Shown here piece after piece: positions 47,740-58,761 of a stretch of DNA of 64,000 nt. The notes under the pieces are model-generated. The model was not told the DNA's origin and ran no database searches. It was given only the letters and a program-made list of their open reading frames with translations. This stretch comes from Epiperipatus broadwayi (Eukaryota; Onychophora; Udeonychophora; Euonychophora; Peripatidae). Positions within the stretch are counted from its first letter, which is position 1, and each line of letters starts with the position of its first letter. The translations under genes and the position numbers were made by a program. The DNA lies in NCBI GenBank assembly GCA_028023455.1, contig JAQFVV010000063.1, positions 6,186,794 through 6,250,793 of the forward strand. Direction: 5' to 3'.

Positions 47740-47753
47740 AATATATAAAGTCA
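47740..47753 (+). repeat. Target-site duplication, right
   Basis: AATATATAAAGTCA, identical to 46,889-46,902. Confidence 0.85.
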
Positions 47754-48462
47754 CTAGAAAAAATGGAATATATTACTATTTGATACTTAAAATTTATAAT
47801 TATCATTATCAATTTATAAATGACCCATAACAATAGTGGTCATTAGCTATTAATTAGTTAAATATTATGTATAAAGAATACCATATTTAATGCATCTAAA
47901 TTAATCAAAGTTATTGAAACACTAAGATTCGTATTCGAATCTTAAGTTTCACCTTTTTCTGTTGTCTCTCACTGACCGGTCTATCCCGCCCAAATTTAAA
48001 CTTTTTGGTATTAAATTGTGTGTGTAGCAATCTTAGAAATGTATAAATATATGTAGAATTCAGCATAAACATGCACACATTTCGATCTCAAATTAAACGC
48101 AATAAATAGGGATAAAATAATATAATTTAGATTTCTTTTAGTTATATAATTTTGTATAATTTTAATCATTTATTTTGGATTATAAAGTTCGTATTTATTG
48201 CTTTGTTTAAATTTCATTTAATAATAATTCTAAAAATATCTGATGTAATATTTAATTAAAAGTTAAAATAATCTTATGTTCCCTTTTTGTTTTTGAAATT
48301 TAAAAGCATCGGTCAGTGATAGATAATAGATTAATTAAAGAAAAATTCCCCAAAATGCAATTAGGAAATGTAAAATGTAAACAATAGATAGGCAGCTATA
48401 TTTAATTAAAAAAACCAACTAAATGCATTGATTATCCTCAGGGCAGATTAAGTAGAACCTAA
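47754..48462. other. No recognisable feature
   Basis: AT-rich, with one less biased stretch at 47,940-48,000 (TCTCACTGACCGGTCTATCC). No coding or repeat assignment. Confidence 0.5.
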
Positions 48463-48824
48463 AAATATCTTAACAAAAATGTGAAAGATCAAGATAAGAA
48501 AAGAGGCCATCTTAGACTTGCTGAAGACATTCACTTAAACTTTAACTTTGCTCTCGATCACTGAGAGTCTCCAAAATATAAAAATAATTTGTTCCTGCCA
48601 AGGTATGACTGAGTAAAGCACCTAGATTATTCTCCATCGGGAGATGGCCTATCGGATGCTGAACTTTCATTGCCTGTCATAAATTCCCCATGAAGATCTG
48701 CTGCCTGAAATGAATGAGAAAGCTGCTTCTGCCATGAAATTAAATGAATATCTAAATACAAGAAAGACTTGCCACTCGTGAACTTTTTGCTGCTAAATTA
48801 ATGGAATCAGAAAACTTCTTATAA
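48463..48824 (+). pseudogene. Unidentified processed-type pseudogene or dead exon
   Basis: One frame from 48,463 reads KDQDKKRGHLRLAEDIHLNF, then (after a TGA at 48,562-48,564) ESPKYKNNLFLPRYD, then (after a TGA at 48,610-48,612) VKHLDYSPSGDGLSDAELSL. A frameshift near 48,690 continues as HEDLLPEMNEKAASAMKLNE and YLNTRK. A second shift near 48,770 gives LATRELFAAKLMESENFL and a TAA at 48,822-48,824. Residue use is protein-like, unlike the AT-rich surroundings. Both TGAs would be Arg CGA before CpG deamination. I do not recognise the parent protein. CAGGTACCT after the stop is coincidental or a donor-like site. It could be a retrocopy or a relic exon. Confidence 0.55.
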
Positions 48825-49419
48825 AACAGGTACCTGTCTGTATTCAAACTCTAGAGTACTCTAATAATATGCTATAGCTATTCTTCATACTACTTATCTA
48901 AATTATAAAATGTAAAACTACCATATGTATAACTAAAACTGAATAATTAATTTAATATGTAAATTTCTCTAATAATCTAGCTTACCTCACTCTGTCTTTC
49001 TTGGGTGCGTATTTCTCAAATCTACATTCTATCTATAGTTATTATTTACTTATTGCATGCTCATAATTGTCTCAAATTTCAAAGTTTAAATCTATGATCG
49101 CTTAAAACAATGAATGCGTGTCCAATTTTCATTAATATTTACTTTCCTAAATAACTTTACTTTCATATAAATCGACACGCATTCAGTGCATCATTTAGTG
49201 TAATGCAGGGTCTACTATTTCGCAAATGGCTGGCATATTAGTTGTAATAATTCCCAGTTTATGTATATTTTGTATTTATTAAATTTAATGAATAATTCTA
49301 GAAAATCCCATTTCTTTGAGAGTCACCAGAGTTCTTGAGTAAATGTTGGTAATGTAGGGCCAAGTCAGAAATCTATTTAAATCTCATCATAACCGTTTAT
49401 ACAGTATACATGTGTTACG
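48825..49419. other. No recognisable feature
   Basis: Moderately AT-rich sequence leading into the CpG-rich block. I see no coding motif. Confidence 0.5.
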
Positions 49420-49730
49420 TTTTTAGAGACGCGATGACCCATTCCACCGTGAAATTTCCGGATTCTTCAGGGTTGAAATTAACCCCAGTCGTCCTACACA
49501 AGCGGGCATAATGGGTGCTCCTGTAGGACTTGACAATATCATGCAGCCAGCCGGCAAAAATGCGACACGTACCGCTTGTCCCTGGTTATGCTTATGTGAC
49601 ACCTTACTTCGTCAGGCCGCGGCAGATAAAGTCCGACATTCTTATAAACTCATTCGCGGCCTTGCAGTTTCGATATACTGCCATTCCATATCGCCTTTCT
49701 AAAGCGTACCACGTGTTCCTTTGCTCAATT
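49420..49730. other. CpG-retaining island; overlapping open frames
   Basis: About 21 CpG dinucleotides fall in ~300 bases (for example GACGCGATG, GGCCGCGGC, TTCGCGGCC), roughly what base composition predicts or more, while the rest of the window is CpG-poor. Open frames of 63 and 90 codons (49,511-49,702 and 49,530-49,802) overlap in different phases; the first begins MGAPVGLDNIMQPAGKNATR. I recognise neither. It is either an unmethylated regulatory region or first exon of a host gene, or a recent insertion not yet depleted of CpG. Confidence 0.4.
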
Positions 49731-50279
49731 CTATTATTCTATATATCACTCCGCCTCTGCATTATCTTCATAATTCACTCTCAAATAAATGTTTGCCCTT
49801 AGTTATAAATAAATATTTTAATTAAATAAATATATGTCTGCCATTACTCTTATAACCCATACTTTAGACTCTTGCATTGCAAAGGTATAAATCCCTCCAT
49901 GCATGCATTAGAAATACTCACTCGAGAATTTTAGTTAGCTAGATTACGCTTTCAAATAAATGTATTCCTTTTGTAAACATTTCTGTATCGGAAATACCGC
50001 TACTGAAATCCTCAATATAAAATAATGTCTAAATAAATAAAATGTATTCTTTAAAATATAATCATGTCGCAAATCCCACTACTGAAGCTGTTAGTCCATA
50101 AAATATTATTAGATTGTGTTATTAAAATGTATTAATAAATAATTTTAAACTATACGTCTGCAGTTACGTTTCATTTATTCGATACCCATTCTATATAATA
50201 TTTCCTCGATTATGTAAATATGAATGTTTAATTAATATTAGTTTGGTTATTGGCTAACTCGAGAATAAAATCATGAGTC

Positions 50280-50525
50280 TCTTGCATATCCCTGACCACC
50301 GTGCCTAAGGAAATATTTACTAATGTCGCATCAGATGCGTTGTTTCGTGGATTGTATTGTGGAACCGATAAACTATGTTCGAACTCAGTACCACGAGTGG
50401 CTTCGCTACTCGATGGTGCTGCTGTTTTGTATAGTGGTCGAATTCTGCACTATGTTTACGAGTCACACGTTTTCTGACCGTTACATTATATACTATCCAT
50501 TTATCATTATTATTCAACAATTGTA
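50280..50525. other. Second CpG-retaining block with open frames on both strands
   Basis: Contains TGTCGCATCAGATGCGTTG, CCACGAGTGGCTTCGC and ACGAGTCACACG. Open frames run on plus (50,323-50,526) and minus (50,320-50,520) for 66-67 codons. No motif is recognised. Composition matches the 49.4-49.7 kb block, suggesting one regulatory or repeat unit. Confidence 0.35.
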
Positions 50526-50574
50526 ACTTTTATCGTGGAAAGAAAGAAATATATTAAGAATAAACTCTAATAGT

Positions 50575-50640
50575 TTCTTAACTGTGTTCATATTTTAAAT
50601 AGTTTCTTACCTGTGTTCATATTTTAAAATATGAACAAAA
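50575..50640. repeat. 33-bp tandem pair ending in a palindrome
   Basis: AATAGTTTCTTA(A/C)CTGTGTT followed by CATATTTTAAA occurs twice, and GTTCATATTTTAAAATATGAAC closes it as a near-perfect 22-bp palindrome. Confidence 0.85.
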
Positions 50641-52918
50641 TTTACAACAAATAAGATTAGTTTATCTTTTTATTCATTTATTCATATTTAATCAATTACA
50701 TTTATCACATGTTTTATTTTTTTTTTTACACAAACAAGTCTTTATACTTGCAATAACAATGTATATAATATTACAAGACAGAATATTAGTGATAATAAAA
50801 ATCACTAAATAAACTTTTTGTTTCACATTACTTAGTGCAAAACTACGAGAATGAAATCTTAGTTGCAACATTTAAAATTCGCAGTAGGTATCATCGATGA
50901 TGTTCTTTTCCACAGGAGTATAATTCATATTTCGTTTATCAATTTAAACTGTAATTCTAGTACATTCTTGGATCCTTAAACAATCGTAGTTTCATCTGTT
51001 AACTTCAGCACTTTATTATTCAGGCAATCAAAAAAAAGTTGATGACAAATATTGATTCTTATTTTCATTATGTATATGTATTTAATATATTTTATTGACT
51101 AATGACAATATTTAATAATTAACACATCAGAAATCCAATCCACAATACGATTAACACAATAATTAATATAACAAAATTTAAGTTAGCATTTGATTCACTT
51201 TTAATGAGATTCTTCAACTTAGTTTAATAAACATATCAATCCCACTTAAGTTGCAAGATGGTGCATTTCAGTTTTACCCTAATGTAAGTATTAAAGCCAA
51301 GTATTAAAAATCTCAATAAATATTTTGTAAACTTTTATAATTTAGTATCATAATTTATATTATTTTATCAGGTAGATATAATTTGTTATTGCTTTATTTA
51401 ATAGCAATGTAACATTTTTTTTAATTTATTTTCTCCACGTAGTGAAATTAATATAGCATAATAAAAGTGTGACAGTCGAAGTTAGTTTTATTATATTTCA
51501 CATTAGTTTAAACATGTCATGGATGCCTTATAAATTCAAAACAGCAATGAAAGACATTAAATGTATTGATTACAGTTCTGCTTATTCTTAAATTCATTTT
51601 GAAGGAAAGTGCAAAACAATTGTCTTTTCTTTCTTCTTACTATCCTAACTAAGTCATAATTATTTTTATAATGCACACAGTGAATATAATAATTAAAACA
51701 GTTACAAAACAAGAATAAAATGTCAAGCTTACAAACTTTCACCATTTTGGCACTTTTTCTTTCAATATGTCTACCAGCTTTAAATGTGAACTCTTTACAA
51801 TTATCGATTAACAGCAGCAGTGTGTTTCATGTATAAAGGCCAAATGAAGTTTCTACTCCATTAGTTGTGAGCTAAAATACAATTCATTTTCATTTTTAAC
51901 TCAATTCAAATTTATTTTTACATTTTAATAACTTTCAGTAATGCTATTTTCAGATGTTGTTATTATTTTTACACTTAATTCTCCTTGTTTTCCCAGTCTT
52001 TCTTGTTGTTCTCTTGGTCTCTCTAGTTGTTCTATGTTAGCCTATTTTAAACTTTTATCAGAGAGTATTATTGTACAAACTGACAAACCAATTGAATTGC
52101 TGTATGTGCATATATTAAAATACAACTAATAATTCTCAATTTATAAGCATATGTGTTAACAAATTAAGCTGTTCAAAACTATTTTAAATTGCAATAGAAA
52201 CATGTTTGAGAATTAATGATAAAGATTAATTTGGAATAGTTAAAATTTTAAGTCTTTTTGAATATTATTTAATAATAATAAATGCCAAATATCTCTATAC
52301 TTTTAATTTAATATAACATTAATAAATTATTATTTTTGATATTATTCAAATTAGTCTATCTGACAGATGTCATATAATAAGCTTCATACACAATCTGGCA
52401 GAAAGTCTAACACATCTTGAACAGTCCAATTCTTTATCACACTATGAGATTTATAGATAAAATTTACATAGTGATGGTCTGTCACAATTAATAAAAACTT
52501 AGGATTAATCGTTACATTTATTCTTTCCAAGCATCACTTCCCTCTCTAGATATCTACAATCTAGATAACACAAAAACAACAAAGCTTGCAATCTTAGTCA
52601 TTAAAGATTTGTGTAAAAATGTTTTATGTTTAAAATATCTATACTCACATGTGTACATTTTTATATCCTAATCTACTAATCTTGATAACTTTACTTCACA
52701 CTTTTTTTCTTAATGTTTTATTTTACAGAAATAAAACTAAATAACTGAATATATTAATTATTTAATAAGAAAAATAACATATTAAAATATCATTTCTTAC
52801 AACATTATATTCATTCACTACTTCTTAATTTATCAACTATAAATTATACATATAATATACGTACACATAAATCTCTATATAAAAGAAGAATTTTTTTTTT
52901 CTAATTAAAGAATATATA
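50641..52918. other. No recognisable feature
   Basis: AT-rich. The open frames at 51,557-51,745 and 51,941-52,129 have no motifs. Confidence 0.5.
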
Positions 52919-52925
52919 TGTACGA

Positions 52926-52967
52926 AATGAGAACATATATATATATATATATATATATGTTCTCATT
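52926..52967. repeat. Palindrome AATGAGAAC-(TA)n-GTTCTCATT
   Basis: Perfect 9-bp arms around a TA core, itself self-complementary, giving a ~42-bp perfect palindrome. Confidence 0.9.
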
Positions 52968-52975
52968 GTATATAT

Positions 52976-53017
52976 ATGGTGTCCTGTATATATATATATA
53001 TATATACAGGACACCAT
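52976..53017. repeat. Palindrome ATGGTGTCCTG-(TA)n-CAGGACACCAT
   Basis: Perfect 11-bp arms around a TA core lie 8 bases after the previous palindrome. Two perfect TA-centred palindromes side by side suggest repeat expansion by hairpin or template-switch synthesis. Confidence 0.9.
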
Positions 53018-53019
53018 GC

Positions 53020-55120
53020 ATATATTCAAAGACTCAAGTCTTCCATAACACCTCTATACTGCCTGGAAAATTTATTTGGAGGGTCAGAATATATGTTAAC
53101 ATGGGTTACTTAACAAATTTAATCTACTAATAAATAATTGTTGTGCTATCTCAGCTTGAGTAAGAGACTCTTAACTCTTAAACAATTGATCAACAGTTAA
53201 CACATCAAATGCTAGGCAAATTTTAAATAACATAAAGCATTTATCAATTATCAAATAAAATAAGAAATATCATAAGTAAATTTGAAATAAATTGATTTCT
53301 TATATGAATGGTTTAGTTATTTGATTTAATGAGTTTACTGCTTACATCCTTTAAGAAATTTAATTGCCTTAACTGAGTGATGTTAAAACATTTTACTATG
53401 TTAATTATATCTTTAACAGACTCAATTAATCCTGATGTAATGATTTTAAATTTACACTCCTGTTTTACAAATTTATTTGAGCAATAAAAATAAAGATAAA
53501 CTAAAAATATTGGATACATAACTCCTAAGTTCACCCCTGTAAGAATAATACAGGATGCACAGCTGAAAGTATGGAACCTGTGTGAAAGAATACTGGTAAA
53601 GAGATTATTGGAAATGTCATCAACAAAGGCTTATTGGTTTCACTACTTTGATATCTATATGGGAATACTAGACAATGGAAACTATACCAAAGCTTTACTG
53701 TGATGAAATTAACTAAGCCCATTATAAAAAATACGCTACTCAAATAATAATTAATGATTTGATATAAAGCTGTCAAATATATATGAAATAAATTCAAATA
53801 ATTCACAATTAGTAAGGAATTATCAAGGCTTAAATAGCCACACACACAAGTCAACATTCATTTATTTTTGCAAAAAATAATATGCATCAGATTGTGAATA
53901 TTTGAAATAAAGTAATTAATGGATTCACTCATTATTAACAATACTATAAATAAAATGTTGTTTAAAAAAAAGTTATTTTCTTTCACTTTTAATAAAATAA
54001 ACTTATTTAGTTTAATTATCTAACTTAACTACAAGATCAGTAAAGCTTATACCGACTTAAACAACTTAAGGTTAATTAATATTATAATATTGTTAAGCTA
54101 TTATTCATATATAAAACACAATAATTTGACACATAAGATCTATATGAAATAAAGACTTATCCATATCAGAAAATACAAAATAATTCATTCAAAATTATAT
54201 TACATTAATTATTAGATTAATTATTAATAAATTACATATTTCTTTTACATAAAAAATTAGAAGTTATCTATATGTTATGCCTGGCTCACTGAATAATTAA
54301 ATTTATTATATTACAATTAAATGGTGCTACAAACTTTTGGATTAATGTTCCTTGGAATACATACAAATATTTGCTTATTTAATCCTGGAGTTTAGGGCTT
54401 TGACTTGAGGTTAAGTTAAAAAAAAGCATTGGTGGTTGTTGTTGATTGGCGGAAATCAGAAAGTTATATAATTAACTTATGCCAAAATTGAGTTATGCCT
54501 GAAGAAAGGAGTATGCCATGGTATAAATGCCTCAGTCACTCATTATTATTGGAACAATGACTAAAATGGTTGAACCATCAATGTTTTTTTAAGGAGACAT
54601 GTACCACTTAGTAGATGTTGGGAAACACTGCTGATGGTTACTTGAAAGCAGTGGACTAAAAACAGGCTGAAAGGTTTTGCAAAGTTCAATAATGAAGGGA
54701 AATTGAAATCTGACCATGTCTAATCATAAAAAGTATGTGAATAATCAACAATTAAATTTTGGGGCTTTTATATGTTACAGTTCCATTGTCAATTTTTCAG
54801 AAACTTTCAAAAATAGGCTTTAATTAAAAACAACTATAAGTAAGCCAGCATTCAAATGTTAATTACTATTACAATATTTATTTGGATAATGCTCACTATC
54901 ACCATATTCCACACTGAAGATTACTGTAATTAAAAACAAATTTACTTAATTCAGCATTGTCTGAAAAAGCAGAAAAATAATATTGTATATAGATAAGAAC
55001 TTTTTTCATCAAAGTTCACTTTTTTCTATAAAATTGTTTTTGAAAATTATAGCATCAATTTTTAATTTAATACACTGTACAGACTTACACACACGTGCAC
55101 ATATAATGTAATATATGAGG
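53020..55120. other. No recognisable gene
   Basis: Open frames occur at 53,313-53,534 and 53,531-53,857 (minus). A plus frame at 53,536-53,703 reads VRIIQDAQLKVWNLCERIL; it looks faintly protein-like but is short and matches nothing I know. The rest is AT-rich spacer. Confidence 0.4.
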
Positions 55121-55123
55121 GAC

Positions 55124-55432
55124 TAGAACTCAGACTTTCACATGACCCTCAGCTCTCCATGCCATTTCATATTGCTGATCCATCTGATCACACACATGAT
55201 GAAAAGATAGCACTTATCAGTTGATCTAGATTACCATTTCCATGCACAGCATTGATCATATATATATATATATATATATATGGTAATCTGGACCAATTGA
55301 TGAGTTCTGGTTTAGCATGAAATACATATATTGGTGATTATTTATCTTTTCAGTATGTGTGTGATCAGGTTGGTCAGCAATATGAGATGGCATGGAGAGT
55401 TGAGGGTCATGTGAAAGTCTGCATTTGAGAAC
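55124..55432. mobile_element. Head-to-head palindromic hammerhead/B-box element, second example
   Basis: The left arm (55,124-55,236) and right arm (55,281-55,432) are reverse complements with a (TA)n centre. Shared blocks are TGGTAATCT, TATCTTTTCA, ATGTGTGTGATCAG and GCATGGAGAG-TGAGGGTCAT. The outer end, read as GAGTTCTAGTCC, resembles a B box as in the 0.7-1.07 kb element. The right arm contains a hammerhead-like core that the left arm lacks through a ~35-base deletion. Confidence 0.7.
55293..55334 (+). ncRNA. Hammerhead-ribozyme-like core (second palindromic element)
   Basis: CCAA (55,293-55,296) pairs with TTGG (55,331-55,334) as stem I. The core is TTGATGA (C3 to U), GAAA is at 55,319-55,322, stem III is AT/AT around ACAT, and A follows the required U at the cleavage position. 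Stem II (55,304-55,318) is weak here but strong in the relative at 937-951. Confidence 0.5.
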
Positions 55433-55788
55433 ATCAATTTTTGTTTTAAATTTTTTATATATTTGCTTACATGTGTGTTTTATATATATTTGACTGCACT
55501 ATTTAAAATACAAGTTAAAATTTAACTTCATTACAAATTATAATCCTTTATTGATCTATCATTATTCACAACCTTATATATGAATAATTTGAGACACATC
55601 GAGGCATCTCAATATATATATATATATATGATATATATATATAAGTTAAATACTGCTAAGCTAGTATTTATGTCTACAGATAAAATAGGTATGTTTGTTT
55701 ATAAACGTAGAGAAGTCTTTCACTATAATTCCTGATCATGATTGAAAGTGGATATAGAGAATGATTTGGTTTTAAAAAATGGATATGT

Positions 55789-55824
<36 letters not shown>

Positions 55825-56918
55825 CTGAAAGTTTGTTTGTATGTTAACTTAAAACTTAATAGATATTGCACCAACCTTGATAAATACTGCATGATTTTCT
55901 TTTATTTATTACTTTTGGAGAATTACATAGGCTATGGACTTTTGCTTTATGGTACATAATTATTTTAAAATCTTTGATAAATTTACAATATAAAAATGTT
56001 TCTGAATCAGAGCCATTTTTTAATGATATCATAAAAACATGAAAAGTAGACATTACTGATTAAAAGAGTACAGCTTTTGGAAAATGCTGTAGCCTGTATA
56101 TTGAAATAAATACTAGAGAAATAGAGAGAAGTATAGTTTTTTTTTTTTTTATCTGAGATAAAATTTTATTGTGTAAACATATTTTAAATTAATTAAATTC
56201 TGTTTGGACTATGTATTTAATTTCTCACTTGCAAGTGAAGAGTAAAAAGTCATCATAATCTTAAAATTTCATAACAATATTAAAAATTAGTTTATCATGT
56301 CAGACATAAATTTAATAGTAGAATATAGTTTTCTGTAAAGTGAAATAAAATTTAATTTCATTTGTACCACATATTTAAAGTGAAATTCTAAAATTTAATT
56401 GAATTCAGACATATAATTGATAGGAAAATGTTATATTTTTTGTGCTTTGATGCATCATGTTATTTTTTCCAATATAAAAATGCATCAAAATATTAATCAT
56501 TTTTATGTAAATAAGTCTTGTAATATTTTCTTGCTTTTTTATGTTTAATTGTTTTAAAAAATTTGGTAATTTGCAAAATAAAAATGTGTTACAATAATAA
56601 TTTTTATATAGCAACCTGTAGAGCAGCAACAGAAAATCAAATAATAAAATTGCCACTTCCAATCAGTTATACTTAGTAAATTTGATTAACTTTTACAATA
56701 TCAATTTCAATATATTTATCACATAATTTTAAATGACTATGGAATTTCACATCCTAATATTTTGTTCACACTTCACTTATAATTAAAAAGTTAAAGATGT
56801 GGTGCAAACTAAATTTAATTAATGTATCTGTTTCATAAAAAAGATAACATTTAAACATTTAATATTGTTTCAATGAATAAGCATTTATTTTTATATGACA
56901 CCATGTTTAAAATTGTAT
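55433..56918. other. AT-rich spacer with (TA)n tracts
   Basis: TA tracts lie at 55,611-55,643 and 55,792-55,823. Open minus frames at 55,856-56,053 and 56,405-56,662 lack motifs. Confidence 0.55.
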
Positions 56919-57076
56919 TACATTCAAAGATCAGCCTTTCAAGCTAATTGCACATGCGACTTTTGTGAGTGGTAAATAAATACTATATCTTGTATTGTAG
57001 AGTGAAGTATTCATTTATTTAACACTCGCAAAAGACGCATATGCAATTAGCTTGAAAGGCTGATCTTTGAATGTAA
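56919..57076. repeat. High-identity foldback, ~63-bp arms
   Basis: 56,919-56,981 and 57,012-57,076 are reverse complements over ATTCAAAGATCAGCCTTTCA and AGCTAATTGCA plus the following TAAATAAAT, with about five differences. The loop is ~30 bases. It is a foldback element with no coding. Confidence 0.9.
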
Positions 57077-57343
57077 GATTGTTTAAAGTAATTTTAAATT
57101 AGTAAAAAGGTAATAATATTATTTTATTAGTGTTAAATTTAAGTACAAGATTTATCCATATTGAAGACCAGCTTGTATTTGTTTGAATAGCTATTAAAAA
57201 TTTCTTTAATAAAGACCAACTCTATTTTTTAAGTTAGAAGACTGTTAATTTATTATGCACATTGCTATTATTTTTAAAAGAAAGTAATTTAGAAAAGTTG
57301 TATCTGAGGGTTTGAAGATTCATACTTCATCAATTTCAAAGAA
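57077..57343. other. No recognisable feature
   Basis: AT-rich spacer before MITE copy D. Confidence 0.6.
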
Positions 57344-58421
57344 TTAACCCTTTCTTAGAAAAGAATGCATGGATGTGGTCATGACTTCAAGTCACTCGAA
57401 AACTATCAGTTTTTACATTACCACAGTGTTTGTCCACTTATTTTAAAGCTTAAAAAGTACCGTAAGATGCTGCACTCTCTAGCACTATTTTACAAGAAAA
57501 AATCAATAATATTGACTCTAGAAGCTACAACAATGGGAGAAGGCAGGCTTTCCTAGGTATTGATTGGTTGGTTCTTATTTCATACAAAAAAAAATTGCCT
57601 GTCAATATTTTTTACTGCTCCAACTTCTTTGTTTTGATTTTCAAAATGAAAATAAATGTTTTAGAGTGTTGTTTAATATTTTTTACATATTATAAAATAT
57701 TTTGATAAAATATGCTGAAAATATAATTATTTTAGAAAAATTTCAAGATTTTAGTAAAACATTCTTTACTTTTACATGAACATAATTTTTTTCTTATGTG
57801 TCATAGCATCAGCTGGGAAGCGAACCCACTAACCCAGGATAACTGCTTGTAAAGCAGCCATTGCTGACCTCTTGACCACCAATGCTTGACTACATAAACA
57901 TAAATTGAAAAAGAAAACAGTGCTAACAACAATTTTGACATTTGTCAACAATTTTCATTGCCCCTAGATCTTTATTTGATTTTCAAAGAAAAATGAATGT
58001 TTTAGAGCATTTTGTTGGTATGTTTTTACATATAAATTATTTTTAATAAAATATGCTGAAAATATAATTATTTTAAAAAATAGTACGATTTTAGTAAAAA
58101 ATTCTTTACTTTTACATAAATGTAAATTGAGAAAGAAATCAATGACATCAACAGCACTTTCTAATTTGTTACAAACTTTCTTTTTAGGTCTTCCACTATC
58201 AAATATTTTTAGAATTATAAACAGAAATTTATTTTTAAAAAACCTTTCATTCACTTTCATAATCTAACAAATTATTATTATACTTTTTACAAACATAACT
58301 AAAGTGAATATAATATTAAAAGATGAATATATTTTTACTGCTGATTCTGTAATTGACCAATCAAAAGTTTAGAGTTTTTTCTCACTTGGCCAACTGGAAT
58401 ATTTGACTAGGAAAAATTTAA
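57344..58421 (+). mobile_element. TTAA-type piggyBac-like MITE, copy D (with SINE insertion)
   Basis: 1,078 bp from TTAACCCTTTCTTAGAA (57,344) to a diverged 3' end with TTAA at 58,418-58,421. Without the 107-bp SINE and one copy of its 11-bp duplication it is about 960 bp, matching copies A (947) and C (982). The block TTTTAGAG(T/C)(G/A)TTTTGTT through ATTCTTTACTTTTACAT is repeated twice inside (about 57,655 and 57,998), as in copy A. The ORF-like minus frame 57,964-58,260 is the mirror of copy A's open frame and not a gene. Confidence 0.75.
57786..57892 (-). mobile_element. 107-bp tRNA-derived SINE with 11-bp TSD
   Basis: The minus strand reads TAGTCAAGCATTGG, A box TGGTCAAGAGGTC, anticodon-arm-like CTGCTTTACAAGCAG, B box GGTTCGCTTCC, GATGCTATGACACATAAG and a short A-run. 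It is flanked by CATGAACATAA (57,775-57,785) and CATAAACATAA (57,893-57,903), one mismatch. It inserted into MITE D and is therefore younger. The body is hardly longer than the tRNA itself. Confidence 0.75.
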
Positions 58422-58678
58422 CTTTAACATAAGTGTTATTCTAGAATTCAAATATTTCAATAAAGATTAACAGATTTGCAAAAGTTTTGATTCAACAAAC
58501 AGGTTACATTCTAAAGCCCTATTTATTTCAAACCTATTTGAAATTTTGTTTGTTTGTTACTTAATAATTCAACAAATATTATATCAATCTTCATTAATTT
58601 TGCATGAATTTCTTTCTGTTGGATTTTTGCTTTATGGTACTTTTTTAAATTGATAATTTCTACTAATGCAAGCAGAGT

Positions 58679-58761
58679 TGCAGTGATGTATATATATATA
58701 TATATATTGTAATTTGACCATATATATATATAGTGATGTATATATATATATATATATTGTA
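58679..58761. repeat. Tandem pair GTGATG(TA)nTTGTAAT
   Basis: CAGTGATG-(TA)n-TTGTAATTTGACC is followed by TAGTGATG-(TA)n-TTGTAATGGTC, a ~57-bp unit twice. Confidence 0.85.

Noticed and set aside
49455-49490. Minus-strand CTGAAGAATCCGGAAA as a hammerhead
   Set aside because: Too little room for stem II and no stem I.
53531-53857. 108-codon minus frame as a membrane protein gene
   Set aside because: Hydrophobicity follows AT-rich composition. No motif, no homologous feature, and the opposite strand is also partly open.
57786-57892. Functional tRNA gene
   Set aside because: It is flanked by a TSD and A-run and lacks a clean acceptor stem; it fits a SINE better.
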